Shown: positions 20,281-29,527 of the stretch, piece by piece
Layout: every line of letters begins with the position of its first letter
Numbering within the stretch: position 1 is the stretch's first letter
NCBI RefSeq assembly: GCF_022376445.1
Contig: NW_025955350.1
Span: forward strand, 1-36,501
Reading direction: 5' to 3'
Length of the DNA stretch: 36,501 nucleotides
Source: Fomitopsis serialis
Taxonomy: Eukaryota > Basidiomycota > Agaricomycetes > Polyporales > Fomitopsidaceae
Made by a program: the position numbers and the translations under genes
The notes under the pieces: model-generated
Seen by the model: the letters and a program-made list of their open reading frames with translations, nothing else
What the model was told of the DNA's origin: nothing
Database searches by the model: none

Positions 20281-21324
20281 GTTCGCGTAGCCTATGTCGC
20301 GCGTAAATGGTACGTCTCGGGGAACAGCGACGGGAGCACGTACTAATGCCAGTGACCTTGTCCGGAGAGACCGCACGGCCCGCGGACCACGGGTTAGCCG
20401 GCGAGTCACTAGGCGGGCCATCCACCGAGCGGCGCAAGGCGGCATTGACCACAGGAAGAGCGCGTTCACCAGTACTAGTCGCGGCGACGCGGGAAGGCGG
20501 CGAGCTGCGGGGTAGAGATGGGGAACGCATTTTTAAGCAGAGAGATTGTTTTTTGGAGAGATACAAGACGAGTTTGCAAGAGGTGTAGGTTCCGTTTGCT
20601 GGCTGGTCCATTGACGGTGTTGATGTCTCGTCTTTAAGGTCGAGCGCGGGCGGCTGCTCCTGCGGTGACTTCCCATTTGAGGTGTCAAATAGGCTAGACC
20701 GCCGCTCGTATGCATTCGACTGGGATATTTAGGCCCTTTGTCCATTTAGTGTTGCCATCTGGCAGTATACATCGGTGAGTTTTTTGGGAGTGTTGATCGT
20801 TGTTGGTCCCAAATCTATTTGTGAGCTTAACAGGCCGCTGACTTGTTTACTGAGCTTAGTTGCGTAGGTTGAGTCTCCGCGTTCCATTTCTAACAGGAGC
20901 GGCGCAGCGATGCTAATATTTTGGTTGCTGTATACTCGTCGTGCACGGCGAATTCCTGGTAGTGTCTGCAGAGCGGTCTAGACACGCGGCTGTCTGGCGT
21001 CTCCCGTGAGGAGTTGTGTACGGACCTGTGGCCACGCTGTCAGAGGCGGCCGTGTTCCGTTGGGAGGTGCCAGCCAATCATCTCGAGGCAGGTGCCGGGA
21101 CAGGGTTCGGCACTGGTCTGCTTCCCGTGCATCGCCGCGGGCCATCAATTGGCGTCGCTGCGTATTGTCATGTATGTCGGCATTCCAAGGTACGTTTTCT
21201 CGGGCTGTCACCGGGCACAAGCGTATATTCATGTATGGAGTTATCTGTAACGCGATCTGCCATCTCCTCCCGAGACCGTCCTTCAAAATGATCCTTTAAT
21301 CTGATTCCCACCCCATCGCCGCCA
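20281..21324 (-). other. ORF0-ORF1 spacer of the LINE
   Basis: About 1.04 kb inside the element. The longest minus-strand frame here (20978-21286, 102 codons) has no family features and is poorly supported. A spacer this long could hold an internal promoter or an internal ribosome entry or reinitiation signal for ORF1, but no motif shows it. Confidence 0.45.
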
Positions 21325-22005
21325 TCATTGGTTGCGGATTCGCGCTAGTCGCGCGTCTAGGTGTGCGGGATCCTCCCACACATCGAATTCGTAGGGGTTC
21401 TCGCCGTCCATGGCGATCATGGGGTTGCCGATAAAAGCGGGGTGTGGGTCGGGTTCTTCCGGGAGGGCGTGATAGCGCGAGGAGTGAGTGTGGCTCTCGA
21501 GCGCGCCGAGGACCGCCCAGGGAATCGGGACGCGAAGGCTGCAGAGTCGGGGCCCACCGGATATGGCGAAAGAGGCCCAGTGACGGTATAACCCGTTTAG
21601 GGAGGAGAGGCGTCCAACCCCGCTCACGTGACCAGCAGCTTTAAGGATTATTTTGGTGTTCTTTGTCAGCTGCCTCTCTGGGCGTGATGCCACCACCCAT
21701 ACCGCGCCGCGTCCGTCACCTCTAGCGGGTTGGTCGAAAACTTCGACTTCAAGGATGGGTTCACCTCCAACAGGGAGTGACAGGATGGGGAGGGGAGTAA
21801 TGAGGATGGTGCGGGGTGTGGGGACGCCATTTGGGAGGAGGCGTCTTAGCTGGCGGTGTTCAAGGGGATTATGCTTTGTGGCTCTTTTTTCTGAGACTGT
21901 TGGGGGCATGTTGGAGCGGTGTGTGCCCTTCCATGATTCCTGGAGCCAGGTCTTAAAAACTGGAGCAGGTTGAGCGTTACGGGGCGTTACGGGCATTACG
22001 GGCAT
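21325..22005 (-). CDS. LINE ORF0: protein of unknown function (226 aa)
   Basis: A 226-codon frame on the element strand, 656 nt from the element's 5' end. I do not recognise a family. It begins MPVMPVTPRNAQP, encoded by short tandem repeats, then has a basic region (HNPLEHRQLRRLLPNG). A segment with alternating hydrophobic residues follows (RTILITPLPILSLPVG, ILEVEVFDQPARGDGRG), then KIILKAAGHVSGVGRL and LYRHWASFAISGGPRL. It ends with an acidic, aromatic tail (ENPYEFDVWEDPAHLDARL). The composition resembles a small folded beta-rich protein rather than a chance frame. Its position inside the target-site duplications and its strand argue that it belongs to the element. It could be an element-encoded accessory protein or a captured host gene. 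Confidence 0.6.
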   Translation of the reverse strand: MPVMPVTPRNAQPAPVFKTWLQESWKGTHRSNMPPTVSEKRATKHNPLEHRQLRRLLPNGVPTPRTILITPLPILSLPVGGEPILEVEVFDQPARGDGRGAVWVVASRPERQLTKNTKIILKAAGHVSGVGRLSSLNGLYRHWASFAISGGPRLCSLRVPIPWAVLGALESHTHSSRYHALPEEPDPHPAFIGNPMIAMDGENPYEFDVWEDPAHLDARLARIRNQ

Positions 22006-22011
22006 TACGTG
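21974..22011 (-). repeat. Four short tandem repeats at the ORF0 start
   Basis: Four imperfect units of 9-10 bp (plus strand GCGTTACGGG twice, then CATTACGGG and CATTACGTG). On the element strand they read CGTAATGCCCGTAATGCCCG and so supply two in-frame ATG codons, including the first codons of ORF0. Confidence 0.85.
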
Positions 22012-22661
22012 TAGGCGTAGAGGGTGTCAGGAGCAGCGCTTATGTATGGTCAGGCTGTACTCTTTTTACGTGACAGCGGTGTTCTCACTTTTTTGGGTCC
22101 AGAGACGCTCATACTCGGATCATGGAGTAGTATGGGGAAGGCATAGGCATAATATGGTGTATGTCAATCGATTTGTTCCAGTCCTATGTGTCTGCGCTCT
22201 CGCGGTCGCTTAAGCGCGACGTTTTTCGGGGATGGCCGAAGACTGTATAGTTTACTCCTGGGGGCTGAAACCTTAGATAGATTTACGCGCCAGGCCTGAA
22301 GTAAACACCGGGCCCAAGGTAGGCGCCCGCCTGCTTACATAATATAAGGAGTGGGTGGGCAGCATTGTAGGCATCCGGGCTGGCGTCGCCCTCCTGTTCG
22401 TAGGGGAGGAGATTTCCGTCGTGGTAGACAGAGTCCCTCGTAGACAGCGTAGTCTAGGATAGTGGAGTACAGTCCGTGGTTAAGGAGACTGACAAGAGGG
22501 TGGATGGTGTTGGTCCATCTAGGATGTGTATCCTTGGTCCCGGGTGCGACTGGCTAATCCCAGGGCCTGCGCATGTTCGTTTCATCCTTCCGGATTACTT
22601 ACCCCCCGGACCACGAGAAGGTCTGCGCAGGGCGTGTTCTACAACGACGCCCTCCCGGGGG
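22006..22661 (-). promoter_or_regulatory. LINE 5' untranslated region / internal promoter region
   Basis: 656 nt from the element 5' end to ORF0. It begins with a GC-rich stretch (GGCCCCCGGGAGGGCG). LINEs carry their RNA polymerase II promoter inside this region by family rule. No individual promoter motif can be assigned. Confidence 0.5.
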
Positions 22662-22675
22662 CCCATTGAACATTC
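22662..22675. repeat. Target-site duplication, right copy (14 bp)
   Basis: CCCATTGAACATTC, identical to 12552-12565. It marks the 5' end of the minus-strand element at 22661, showing that the insertion is not 5'-truncated at ORF1 or ORF2. Confidence 0.93.
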
Positions 22676-23933
22676 GACTCACCACTGACCACGTCGGGGG
22701 CATCTGAATGCCTTGCGATCCTGCGTCGCTCGCTTCGATTGAACCATGCAGTTCATATCATGAAGCAGACAGGTAATGGCCGCACATGAGTCCGATGGAA
22801 AACCCCGGATAAAGCTGGGAACTCAAAATCCCTGAGCCCTGAGGCCTGAGGCATGAACGTTTGAACGTGAACCCTGAGGGCGCACACATATACGGACGAT
22901 AAAGTTACAACTTACGCGCAATATGAACGTCTACTGCAACGCTGCGTGGGCCACACTGGCACCTGCGTACCGACTAATGGACACGTATCACTGGCGCTGT
23001 GGACTCGTCTTGCGTGTGGCACCATTCGGATGCCGGATCTTGAGCTTCTTCATGCGGTGGCAGCCTTACTCGTCTACGGAGCAGGGCGATAGAAGTCGTT
23101 GACTGCACAGTTGCCGGATCACCACAGATATGTGACATTGTCATCGACGCATTACATATAGAAGTTCGAAGTTCCGCACGACGAAATGGCATGTCGACGG
23201 GCCGCCAAACTGCCAGTGGGAAGCTTCAAATTCACGCTCAAGATGTCAATGATGTCCAAGGGCTCTCCAGAGAATGGCGATACTTAGTAAAGCAGCCAGT
23301 GTAGACCTCATCACGGCGAACCAAAGGGACCCGTCGACGCAATGTCAGGGATCGCCGGAGTATTAGCCTGTACTACGACTCGATAAACGGTCACCGACGA
23401 CCAATACGCTGGCATTGAAGTTACTGAATATTAAATACTGATCATTGAGTCTCTCACATGCAGACAATTCAGCAGACCTGTTTGACCTCAGAGTACCTTG
23501 GGAAAGGGCAATCGACGTCGACTCGATCGACTTCAGTCATGGTTGTTTCTGTAAAGCTGGGGCGGTCATGAGCGCTAATGTGACATCATGTGCCATTACT
23601 TCAACATTACTTACTGACAATGCTTATCAGCCAGTAGTAATACAATAAATTTAGAAATGCCATCGCTCCATATGCGCTTTCAGGCGTAAATATCTGTCTT
23701 CAATAGTGTGCCTTGTTTCGAGCGAGCAGTGCTCGCCCTGAGGAATTCGCTCAGCTTGTACATCGTCATGAGAATGATTTGAACTTCAATTTGAGAGGCT
23801 CGCATCAATGAGGGGTTTCTTACCGACTCTCCTTTCTGGGTTAGCTGGCGTTACGAGATTGTCAAAAGTAGACGTACTCAACCGATACTCAACTCTTCTA
23901 TCAAGCCTGACTCGATTTGTAGAGATTGCTTGT
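22676..23933. other. Long intergenic region upstream of threonyl-tRNA synthetase
   Basis: About 1.26 kb. Before insertion of the LINE its left end was continuous with the promoter of helical gene B. No frame over about 75 codons has a plausible product. The stretch 22825-22880 contains small direct repeats (CCTGAG, GAACGT). I see nothing else until the synthetase leader. Confidence 0.5.
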
Positions 23934-26872
23934 ATGCTTCGTGTGCTGACTCGGATTCAGCACCTGCATCCTCGGACTTTACCTTCATTTCGAGTCTCGA
24001 CTTGCCAGATCTCCAACGTTCGTCTAGAGTCGACTATGGCTCAGCCGGTCGCGTCATCTTCGCAGCCTGCGCAACTGCCCGCGCTTGAAGGGCCTCATCT
24101 GGGCCAGAATGAAGGGAAGAAACCTAAAGAGAAGAAGGAGAAAGCAGTGGCAGCGAGTGGTCAATCACTGGAGGTACGACATCTTCACGTATTGTCTGAG
24201 CATGCTTTACCGAACCTACGCAGCTGAGCCCGCGGCCAGAGTACTTTGACCATCGCATCAAGATGTTCGATGAGTTGAAGGCGCGGTACGATGAATGGGT
24301 CAAATGTGCGTTCACATCTTGAAGATTTGTCGGACGGCTTCGTCTCATGCTTCGGTACAGCGCAACCACGTCAAGAGGTCGAGATCACGATGCCCGACGG
24401 CTCAAAACGCAAGGGCACGAGCTGGGAGACGAGCCCACTGGACATCGCGAAGGAAATCTCCAAAGGTCTCGCGGATCGCGTCGTGATTGCGAAGGTTCCG
24501 ACCGTTTGTCCACCTCGGGTCGCTCGTGCTGAACTGTGATAGGTGAACGGCGACGTGTGGGACCTGGAGCGGCCGCTCGAGGGCTCGTGCACTCTTGAAC
24601 TCCTTGACTTCGAGCACCCCGAAGGTGAGCGCCACCATGGTGGCTTCGCGCGATCTCAAGTAACGACGGCCCGTAGGCAAGCGCGTCTTCTGGCATTCGT
24701 CTGCGCACGTCCTCGGCGAGGCCGCGGAACGTCACTATGGCTGCCATCTGTGCATTGGCCCCCCGACAGAAGACGGCTTCTTCTACGAGATGGCGATGGA
24801 GGAGAGGTGCGTCCCAGTATTCGCATGGCACAACCGTCCTTAACAGAGCGGCTACAGAGTCGTGCAAAACTCGGATTACCCTGCCCTGGAGAAGCTGACG
24901 GACTTGGCTGTCAAGGAGAAGCAGAAGTTCGAGCGGATTATGGTTTCAAAAGAGAAGCTGCTGGAAATGTTCGGGGTGCGTGTATCTCCCTCAGTCGTCC
25001 AAGTACAGCGCGCTCACGGTCCGGGCAGTATAACAAGTACAAAAAGTACCTGATCGAGACGAAGATTCCCGACGGCGGGGAGACGACAGTGTACCGCTGC
25101 GGTCCGATGATCGATCTCTGCGTGGGCCCGCACATCCCACACACTGGCAAGATCAAGGCGCTCATGGTGACCAAGGTAGGCGCGCAGGTGACTGCAGGCT
25201 CGGCCATTGGTGACATCGTACACAGAATTCGGCATCGTATTTCCTCGGAGACTCGAACAACGACTCGCTGCAACGCATCTACGGTATATCGTTCCCCGAC
25301 AAGAAGCAGATGTCCGAGTACAAGGTATTCCTCGCTGAGGCGGCACGGCGGGACCACCGGAAGATCGGCAAGGAGCAGGAGCTATTCTTCTTCAATGACC
25401 TAAGCCCTGGAAGCTGTTTCTTCCTCCCGCACGGCACGCGCATCTACAACACACTCTTAGAGCTCATGCGGGCAAGTCGCTGCATCCCTGGCTACAGACT
25501 CTCTGTGCTTACTTACCAATGCAGTCGGAGTACTTCAAGCGAGGATACCAAGAGGTCATCTCGCCGAACATGTACAACTCTAAGCTATGGGAGACGTCCG
25601 GACACTGGCAGAACTACAAGGACGACATGTTCACGCTGTCCGTGGAAAAGGAGCAATGGGCGCTGAAGCCGATGAACTGCCCCGGGCACTGTCTCATCTT
25701 CGACAGCCGCGATCGGAGCTACAAGGAGCTGCCGATCCGTATGGCTGAGTTTGGTATCCTCCACAGAAATGAGGCCAGTGGCGCGCTCACTGGTCTGACG
25801 CGTGTCCGGCGATTCGTCCAAGACGATACGCATATTTTCTGCATGCCGTCGCAGGCAAGTCCCGTGTAGTCTGAGTCTGCTTTGTGCGCTATGGCTGACT
25901 GAAATGTGTGAACAGATTGAGGATGAGATCTCGCTGCTGTTCGACTTCCTTCAGCACATCTACGGCTTGTTTGGCTTCGACTTCAAGCTTGAGCTATCTA
26001 CTCGTCCCGATAACTACCTTGGCACCATCGAAACATGGAACGAGGCTGAGGCGGTACGTGGCGTTCTTCTGACCTTGCTTATTCTCCACGTCAGCCCTAA
26101 TCATCATTTGCCGAGCAGCAACTGAAGAGATCCCTCGACAAGCAATACCCTGGCAAGTGGGATTTGAACCCCGGAGACGGCGCGTTCTACGGACCCAAGA
26201 TCGACATCACCATCCGTGATGCGCTCCGTCGGTCCTTCCAGTGCGCGACGATCCAGCTCGACTTCCAGCTCCCTGAGCGTTTCAACCTCAAGTACCGCTC
26301 CGCGGATGACGCCACGGGCGACAAGCCTCCGAGTCGGCCAGTCATCATCCACCGAGCGATCCTCGGAAGTTTGGAACGATTTATCGCTATCATCACGGAA
26401 CACTTCGCTGGGAAGTGGCCGTTCTGGTTGTCGCCGCGGCAAGTGTTGGTGGTCCCGGTCGCCAACCCATTCGTGAGCTTGCACGATAATGTTTGCACCA
26501 CGTCTTTGCTCATCTTCCACTCAGAAAGATTATGCGGCTGAGATCGCACAGAAGCTGAACGACCTAGGCATCTTCGCTGACGTCGACAACGGCGATAACA
26601 CCCTGCCCAAGAAGATCCGCAACGGCGAAATCGCGCAATACAACTTCATCCTCGGTGAGCGAGATTGCCCAAACGTGTTACAACACGATCGATCTGATGA
26701 CCGTGCTTTTTCAGTCGTCGGGCAGGCTGAACTCGAAACGCGCTCTGTGAACGTCCGCAACCGTGACAACGTTGGTACCAAGGGCAGAGACGAGACGGTC
26801 CCGCTAGACGATATCATTCAAAAGTTCGTCGCGCTGAGAGCGAGCAGAAGCTTAGAGAACAAGCTCGCATGA
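23934..26872 (+). CDS. Threonyl-tRNA synthetase, cytosolic and probably mitochondrial, 765 aa
   Basis: Thirteen exons (first 23934-24173, last 26715-26872) sum to 766 codons with the stop. Order: a TGS domain ([13 protein letters not shown]), the editing/second additional domain ([10 protein letters not shown] and [13 protein letters not shown]), then the class II catalytic core. The core has zinc-site MNCPGHC, motif 2 ([19 protein letters not shown]), motif 3 ([16 protein letters not shown]), and the C-terminal anticodon-binding domain (QVLVVPVAN). The reaction is ATP-dependent attachment of threonine to tRNA-Thr. Starting at 23934 ([15 protein letters not shown]) adds 34 residues rich in Arg and hydroxyl residues, with no acid until near the end, like a mitochondrial presequence. 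The next ATG (24036, MAQPVASSS) would give the cytosolic form. Introns 25472-25524 and 25855-25915 begin GCAAGT. The exon 6 acceptor uses the second AG of CAGAG. Confidence 0.95.
25472..25524 (+). other. GC-AG intron in threonyl-tRNA synthetase (53 nt)
   Basis: The donor is GCAAGT after LMR and the acceptor TGCAG precedes [10 protein letters not shown]. The only nearby GT (AAGTCG) would shift the frame. A CTTAC branch-like motif lies upstream of the acceptor. Confidence 0.85.
25855..25915 (+). other. GC-AG intron in threonyl-tRNA synthetase (61 nt)
   Basis: The donor is CAG|GCAAGT after FCMPSQ and the acceptor AACAG precedes IEDEIS. An alternative GT donor at GTGTAG would keep frame but add three residues (ASP) in a conserved motif and has a poor consensus. 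Confidence 0.75.
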
Positions 26873-27033
26873 GGCAGGGTGGAACGCAGATAGAGTCGTC
26901 GTGTTTACTGCTATGAACGAAGACGATGCTGTGTCCATACTAACGGTAGAGAAAGAGAAGAAGAATGCTATGATACAGAACATGTACGATGAAACCTCGA
27001 CGCTGACTCGATGGGTACTTTTAGTGGCGTCGC

Positions 27034-29079
27034 TCAGACGGCGATACCGAACTGCTTTCTCTGTAGGCAGGTAAGTTTCACTTTGAACATGATATGGACG
27101 ATGAGAGTAGTACGCACTAGCTGTTGAATCTGTTCGCGTTCCGCGGGCGGCAGCGAGTTGATCTGGTCCTGCGTCAGATTCAAGACTTGCATCAACATGT
27201 CCTATTCAATCAGGTCAGGTTATCACATCTACCAAACAGTATTCCCTATTGTCGCAGCGAAGACGTACCCTCTGAGCCGGGTCGAGCGCAGGAGCAACCG
27301 GTGGTGGGTTGGCAGAAGGCTGAATGGGTGGTGGTTGCGAGACCGGGGCGACCTGCACGGGCATGCTCGGCGGGGGCGGCGGGCGGTAGTATGGCGGGGC
27401 CTGCGCCTGCGTGTGCGAGAGGTGGGCGCTGGGAGGCGGGAACATCGATGGCGGCGGGATCGGCGGAGTCGGGTGATGCACGGGTGTGTGCGTCTGTGGG
27501 ATGTTCGATTGGAGGTGCGGTGGGAACGGTGGGTGCTGGAGGGGACCCTGCGAGTAGGGCACGGACATCGGCGGAGGATGCTGGGGCTGGGGCTGGTGCT
27601 GGGGCGTGGACTGGTGCATCGGTGGCGGGGCTACCGCTGGGGGAGCAGGCGCCTTGGCGGGTTGCGACGGCGTTGCGGCGTTGGTAGCTTGGAGCATGCG
27701 CTGTGAGGGTGGGTCAGAAGCTGATCTACACGGTGCACATGGATACTAACCTGCAGTATCGCAGGGTCTACGATGTTGTTCAGCAACAGCGCCTGGAACA
27801 GCGCGTAGCCCAGTTGCGGGTGAGCCACAAGGAGCGCCCGCGCCTGCTCTGGGTGCGTGATGACGAACGCCTACGAAGCGCCCCATCAGGTTACTTGTTC
27901 TGAAAGAGAGGGATAATAGCACGTACCTTCATTTGCGCTAGCACCTCCAATATCTGTGCTGGGTTTGCCGTAGCGAGCATCTGGCTGATGGTGTCGAGGG
28001 AGGTCGACCCGGGGGGATTGGCACGCCTTGAGGCAGACTCTGAAGGAACGCGCTCGGGTTGGCGCCACCGCGGTCACGGTCGTTGCGCTCCCGCCATTGG
28101 GCACGAGTCTCGCCGCCGTCGACCAGCTCACCACGCACAGTTGTTTTGCCTTCGAGGAAAGGGTCTGAGTCTGCGAGGTCGATACGGAGTGGCCGCCCGC
28201 CGAGATCATGTCCATTCAGATTGCGCACAGCAGATTCGGCTGTCTCGTGGTCTGCACAGTTGAGATGTGATTGGAAAGGCGTTGGGATAGAGTTCATTGT
28301 ATACGTTGTCAAGCATGCGCGGATATTTCACGAGCAGGCATAGAACAAGGACGATCGCGTGCCACGCCCAGGGCGGTGGCAAGAGTGGGACGAGGTTGAG
28401 GTGAAAATGACATGACGGTAGCGTCGGTGCGAGTTGCCAGTTATTGGTGCACACAGAGGGATAAGTCGATTTTGACGTCGACGCCACAAGTTAGACACAC
28501 GGGTCGGTGGTTCGTTTGAGGGAGCCGTGCACGTTTGAGTATTCGGGATATGAGTGTATAAGGTTCCAGTTGAAGTCAGACATGAGAACGACACATTGAT
28601 ATGCAGGAAATCATGCTGTACCCGAGAATTCGCAAAATCCATAGCCTCTTGGTTTCCCTGTATCTCTGTCATAGACCAACCTGCGCACATAACGCGATGA
28701 GTTGCTGTCCAAGCGAGCGTACGACACTACAGGCATACAGACTACTCCATGAGAGGAAGTCCGCCATACCAAGAAACGGTCCTCAGGCCGAGTCGAGGTG
28801 TGGGCGGACTGCTCGTCACGGAGAGCTTGCATGCGTAGATCGTCACGAACCCAGTTGATTCTACCTGAACCCGACGACTTGGCCAACTTTTTTGAATACG
28901 TCAATGAGTTGGTCCTGTAGTTCCATGGTGGTGAGTTGCAGGAAGCGGTTGTGAAGGCCTCCTAGGACCCACCTCTCCTATGGTGTAAGGAATGTTGCCG
29001 ACTTTGTGGCAGCGGCGGTGAGCTTCGCGTAGGACTACTGCCAACGGACGTGGAACTCACCGAACACGACTTTACTCAT
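27034..29079 (-). CDS. Cleavage stimulation factor subunit 2 / Rna15-like (CstF-64), apparent 1-nt frameshift
   Basis: Nine exons: 29079-29061, 29001-28973, 28914-28865, 28680-28622, 28251-27927, 27870-27751, 27700-27269, 27201-27118 and 27060-27034. The RRM is split by four introns: SKVVFVGNIPYTIGEDQL (RNP2), FRLVYDRDTGKPRGYGFCEF (RNP1) and AVRNLNGHDLGGRPLRID. The hinge follows (ILEVLAQMKAFVITHPEQAR, QLGYALFQALLLNN), then a Pro/Gln/His-rich linker and the C-terminal helical domain (MLMQVLNLTQDQINSLPPAE). It binds U/GU-rich sequence downstream of poly(A) sites during mRNA 3' processing. Exon 5 is one base short: after PQGVPIPPG, in a run of six C and three G at 28009-28017, the frame changes before STSLDTISQ. 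A 44-nt intron from GTGCCAAT to CAGCCAG would rescue the frame but delete conserved residues, so an indel or sequencing error is likelier. Confidence 0.9.
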
Positions 29080-29527
29080 GCTTATTTAGACCACTTCAAC
29101 TCTCCGAATTTGCGTAGCTTGAGGGTTGAGTACTCAGTCCGCAGGACTTGGGGGACGACTAGCTATCCACCCTTTGCAGTCGGACGTTGGTCACTACTGC
29201 CAGTGGTGTATGTTCGATGGAATGCCAAAAGATATGAGCTTCCGTCAGAGGTTGAGACTTAGAAAAGACACTGAGATATTGCTGGTCACTGCCACGAAGT
29301 TTGAATTGCTCTATGAAGTCTCGGTCAATTGAAATCACGTGATATGTCCTCAGCCACTCGTTAAAGTCGTTTCTCCTGGACCTTGTCCTCGTCCTCACTC
29401 GTGCTCCTCTCTCCCTCCGCCGTTGAGTCTGGAACGCGTTGAACGGTGAACTTCCAAAGGACTGAGATACAGAGCAGAGTTAACTCGGTACCCTTGTGCG
29501 TATGAAAGGCCCGAGCGAACAAACAAC
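29080..29527. promoter_or_regulatory. Divergent promoter, CstF-64 / VPS15
   Basis: 448 bp between two divergent start codons. It contains a 10-bp perfect palindrome at 29334-29343 and no recognisable TATA box, as usual for housekeeping genes. No further gene is seen. Confidence 0.5.
29334..29343. promoter_or_regulatory. E-box palindrome ATCACGTGAT
   Basis: A perfect 10-bp palindrome with a CACGTG core, about 185 bp before the VPS15 ATG and 255 bp before the CstF-64 ATG. This is the core bound by fungal bHLH factors (Cbf1, Pho4 and SREBP-like). Binding here is inferred from the motif alone. Confidence 0.45.

Larger units (their letters stand above)
12566..22661 (-). mobile_element. Full-length non-LTR (LINE) retrotransposon, about 10.1 kb
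   Basis: The element reads on the minus strand from 22661 (5' end) to 12566 (3' end). It is bounded by a perfect 14-bp target-site duplication and ends in a 33-nt pure poly(A). In order it holds a GC-rich 5'UTR, ORF0 (226 codons), a spacer of about 1 kb, gag-like ORF1, a 590-nt spacer, ORF2 (1652 codons), a 3'UTR of about 144 nt and the tail. An apurinic-type endonuclease, a reverse transcriptase and a downstream RNase H-like region in ORF2, plus a CCHC knuckle in ORF1, fit the Tad1/I-type LINEs common in fungi. The exact clade is not proven here. The intact duplication, pure tail and uninterrupted ORF2 indicate recent insertion. Confidence 0.93.

Noticed and set aside
20978..21286. 102-codon minus-strand frame between ORF0 and ORF1
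   Set aside because: No recognisable motif, length near chance for this base composition, and several overlapping frames of similar length on the other strand.
22676..22760. A possible tRNA, because of GGTTCAATCGA on the minus strand near 22740
   Set aside because: The end of the B-box does not fit, and I could not pair an acceptor stem or anticodon arm at the right spacing.
27124..27706. Two long plus-strand frames rich in Gly, Arg and Ala opposite the CstF-64 gene
   Set aside because: They are antisense shadows of the Pro/Gln/His-rich linker exon of CstF-64.
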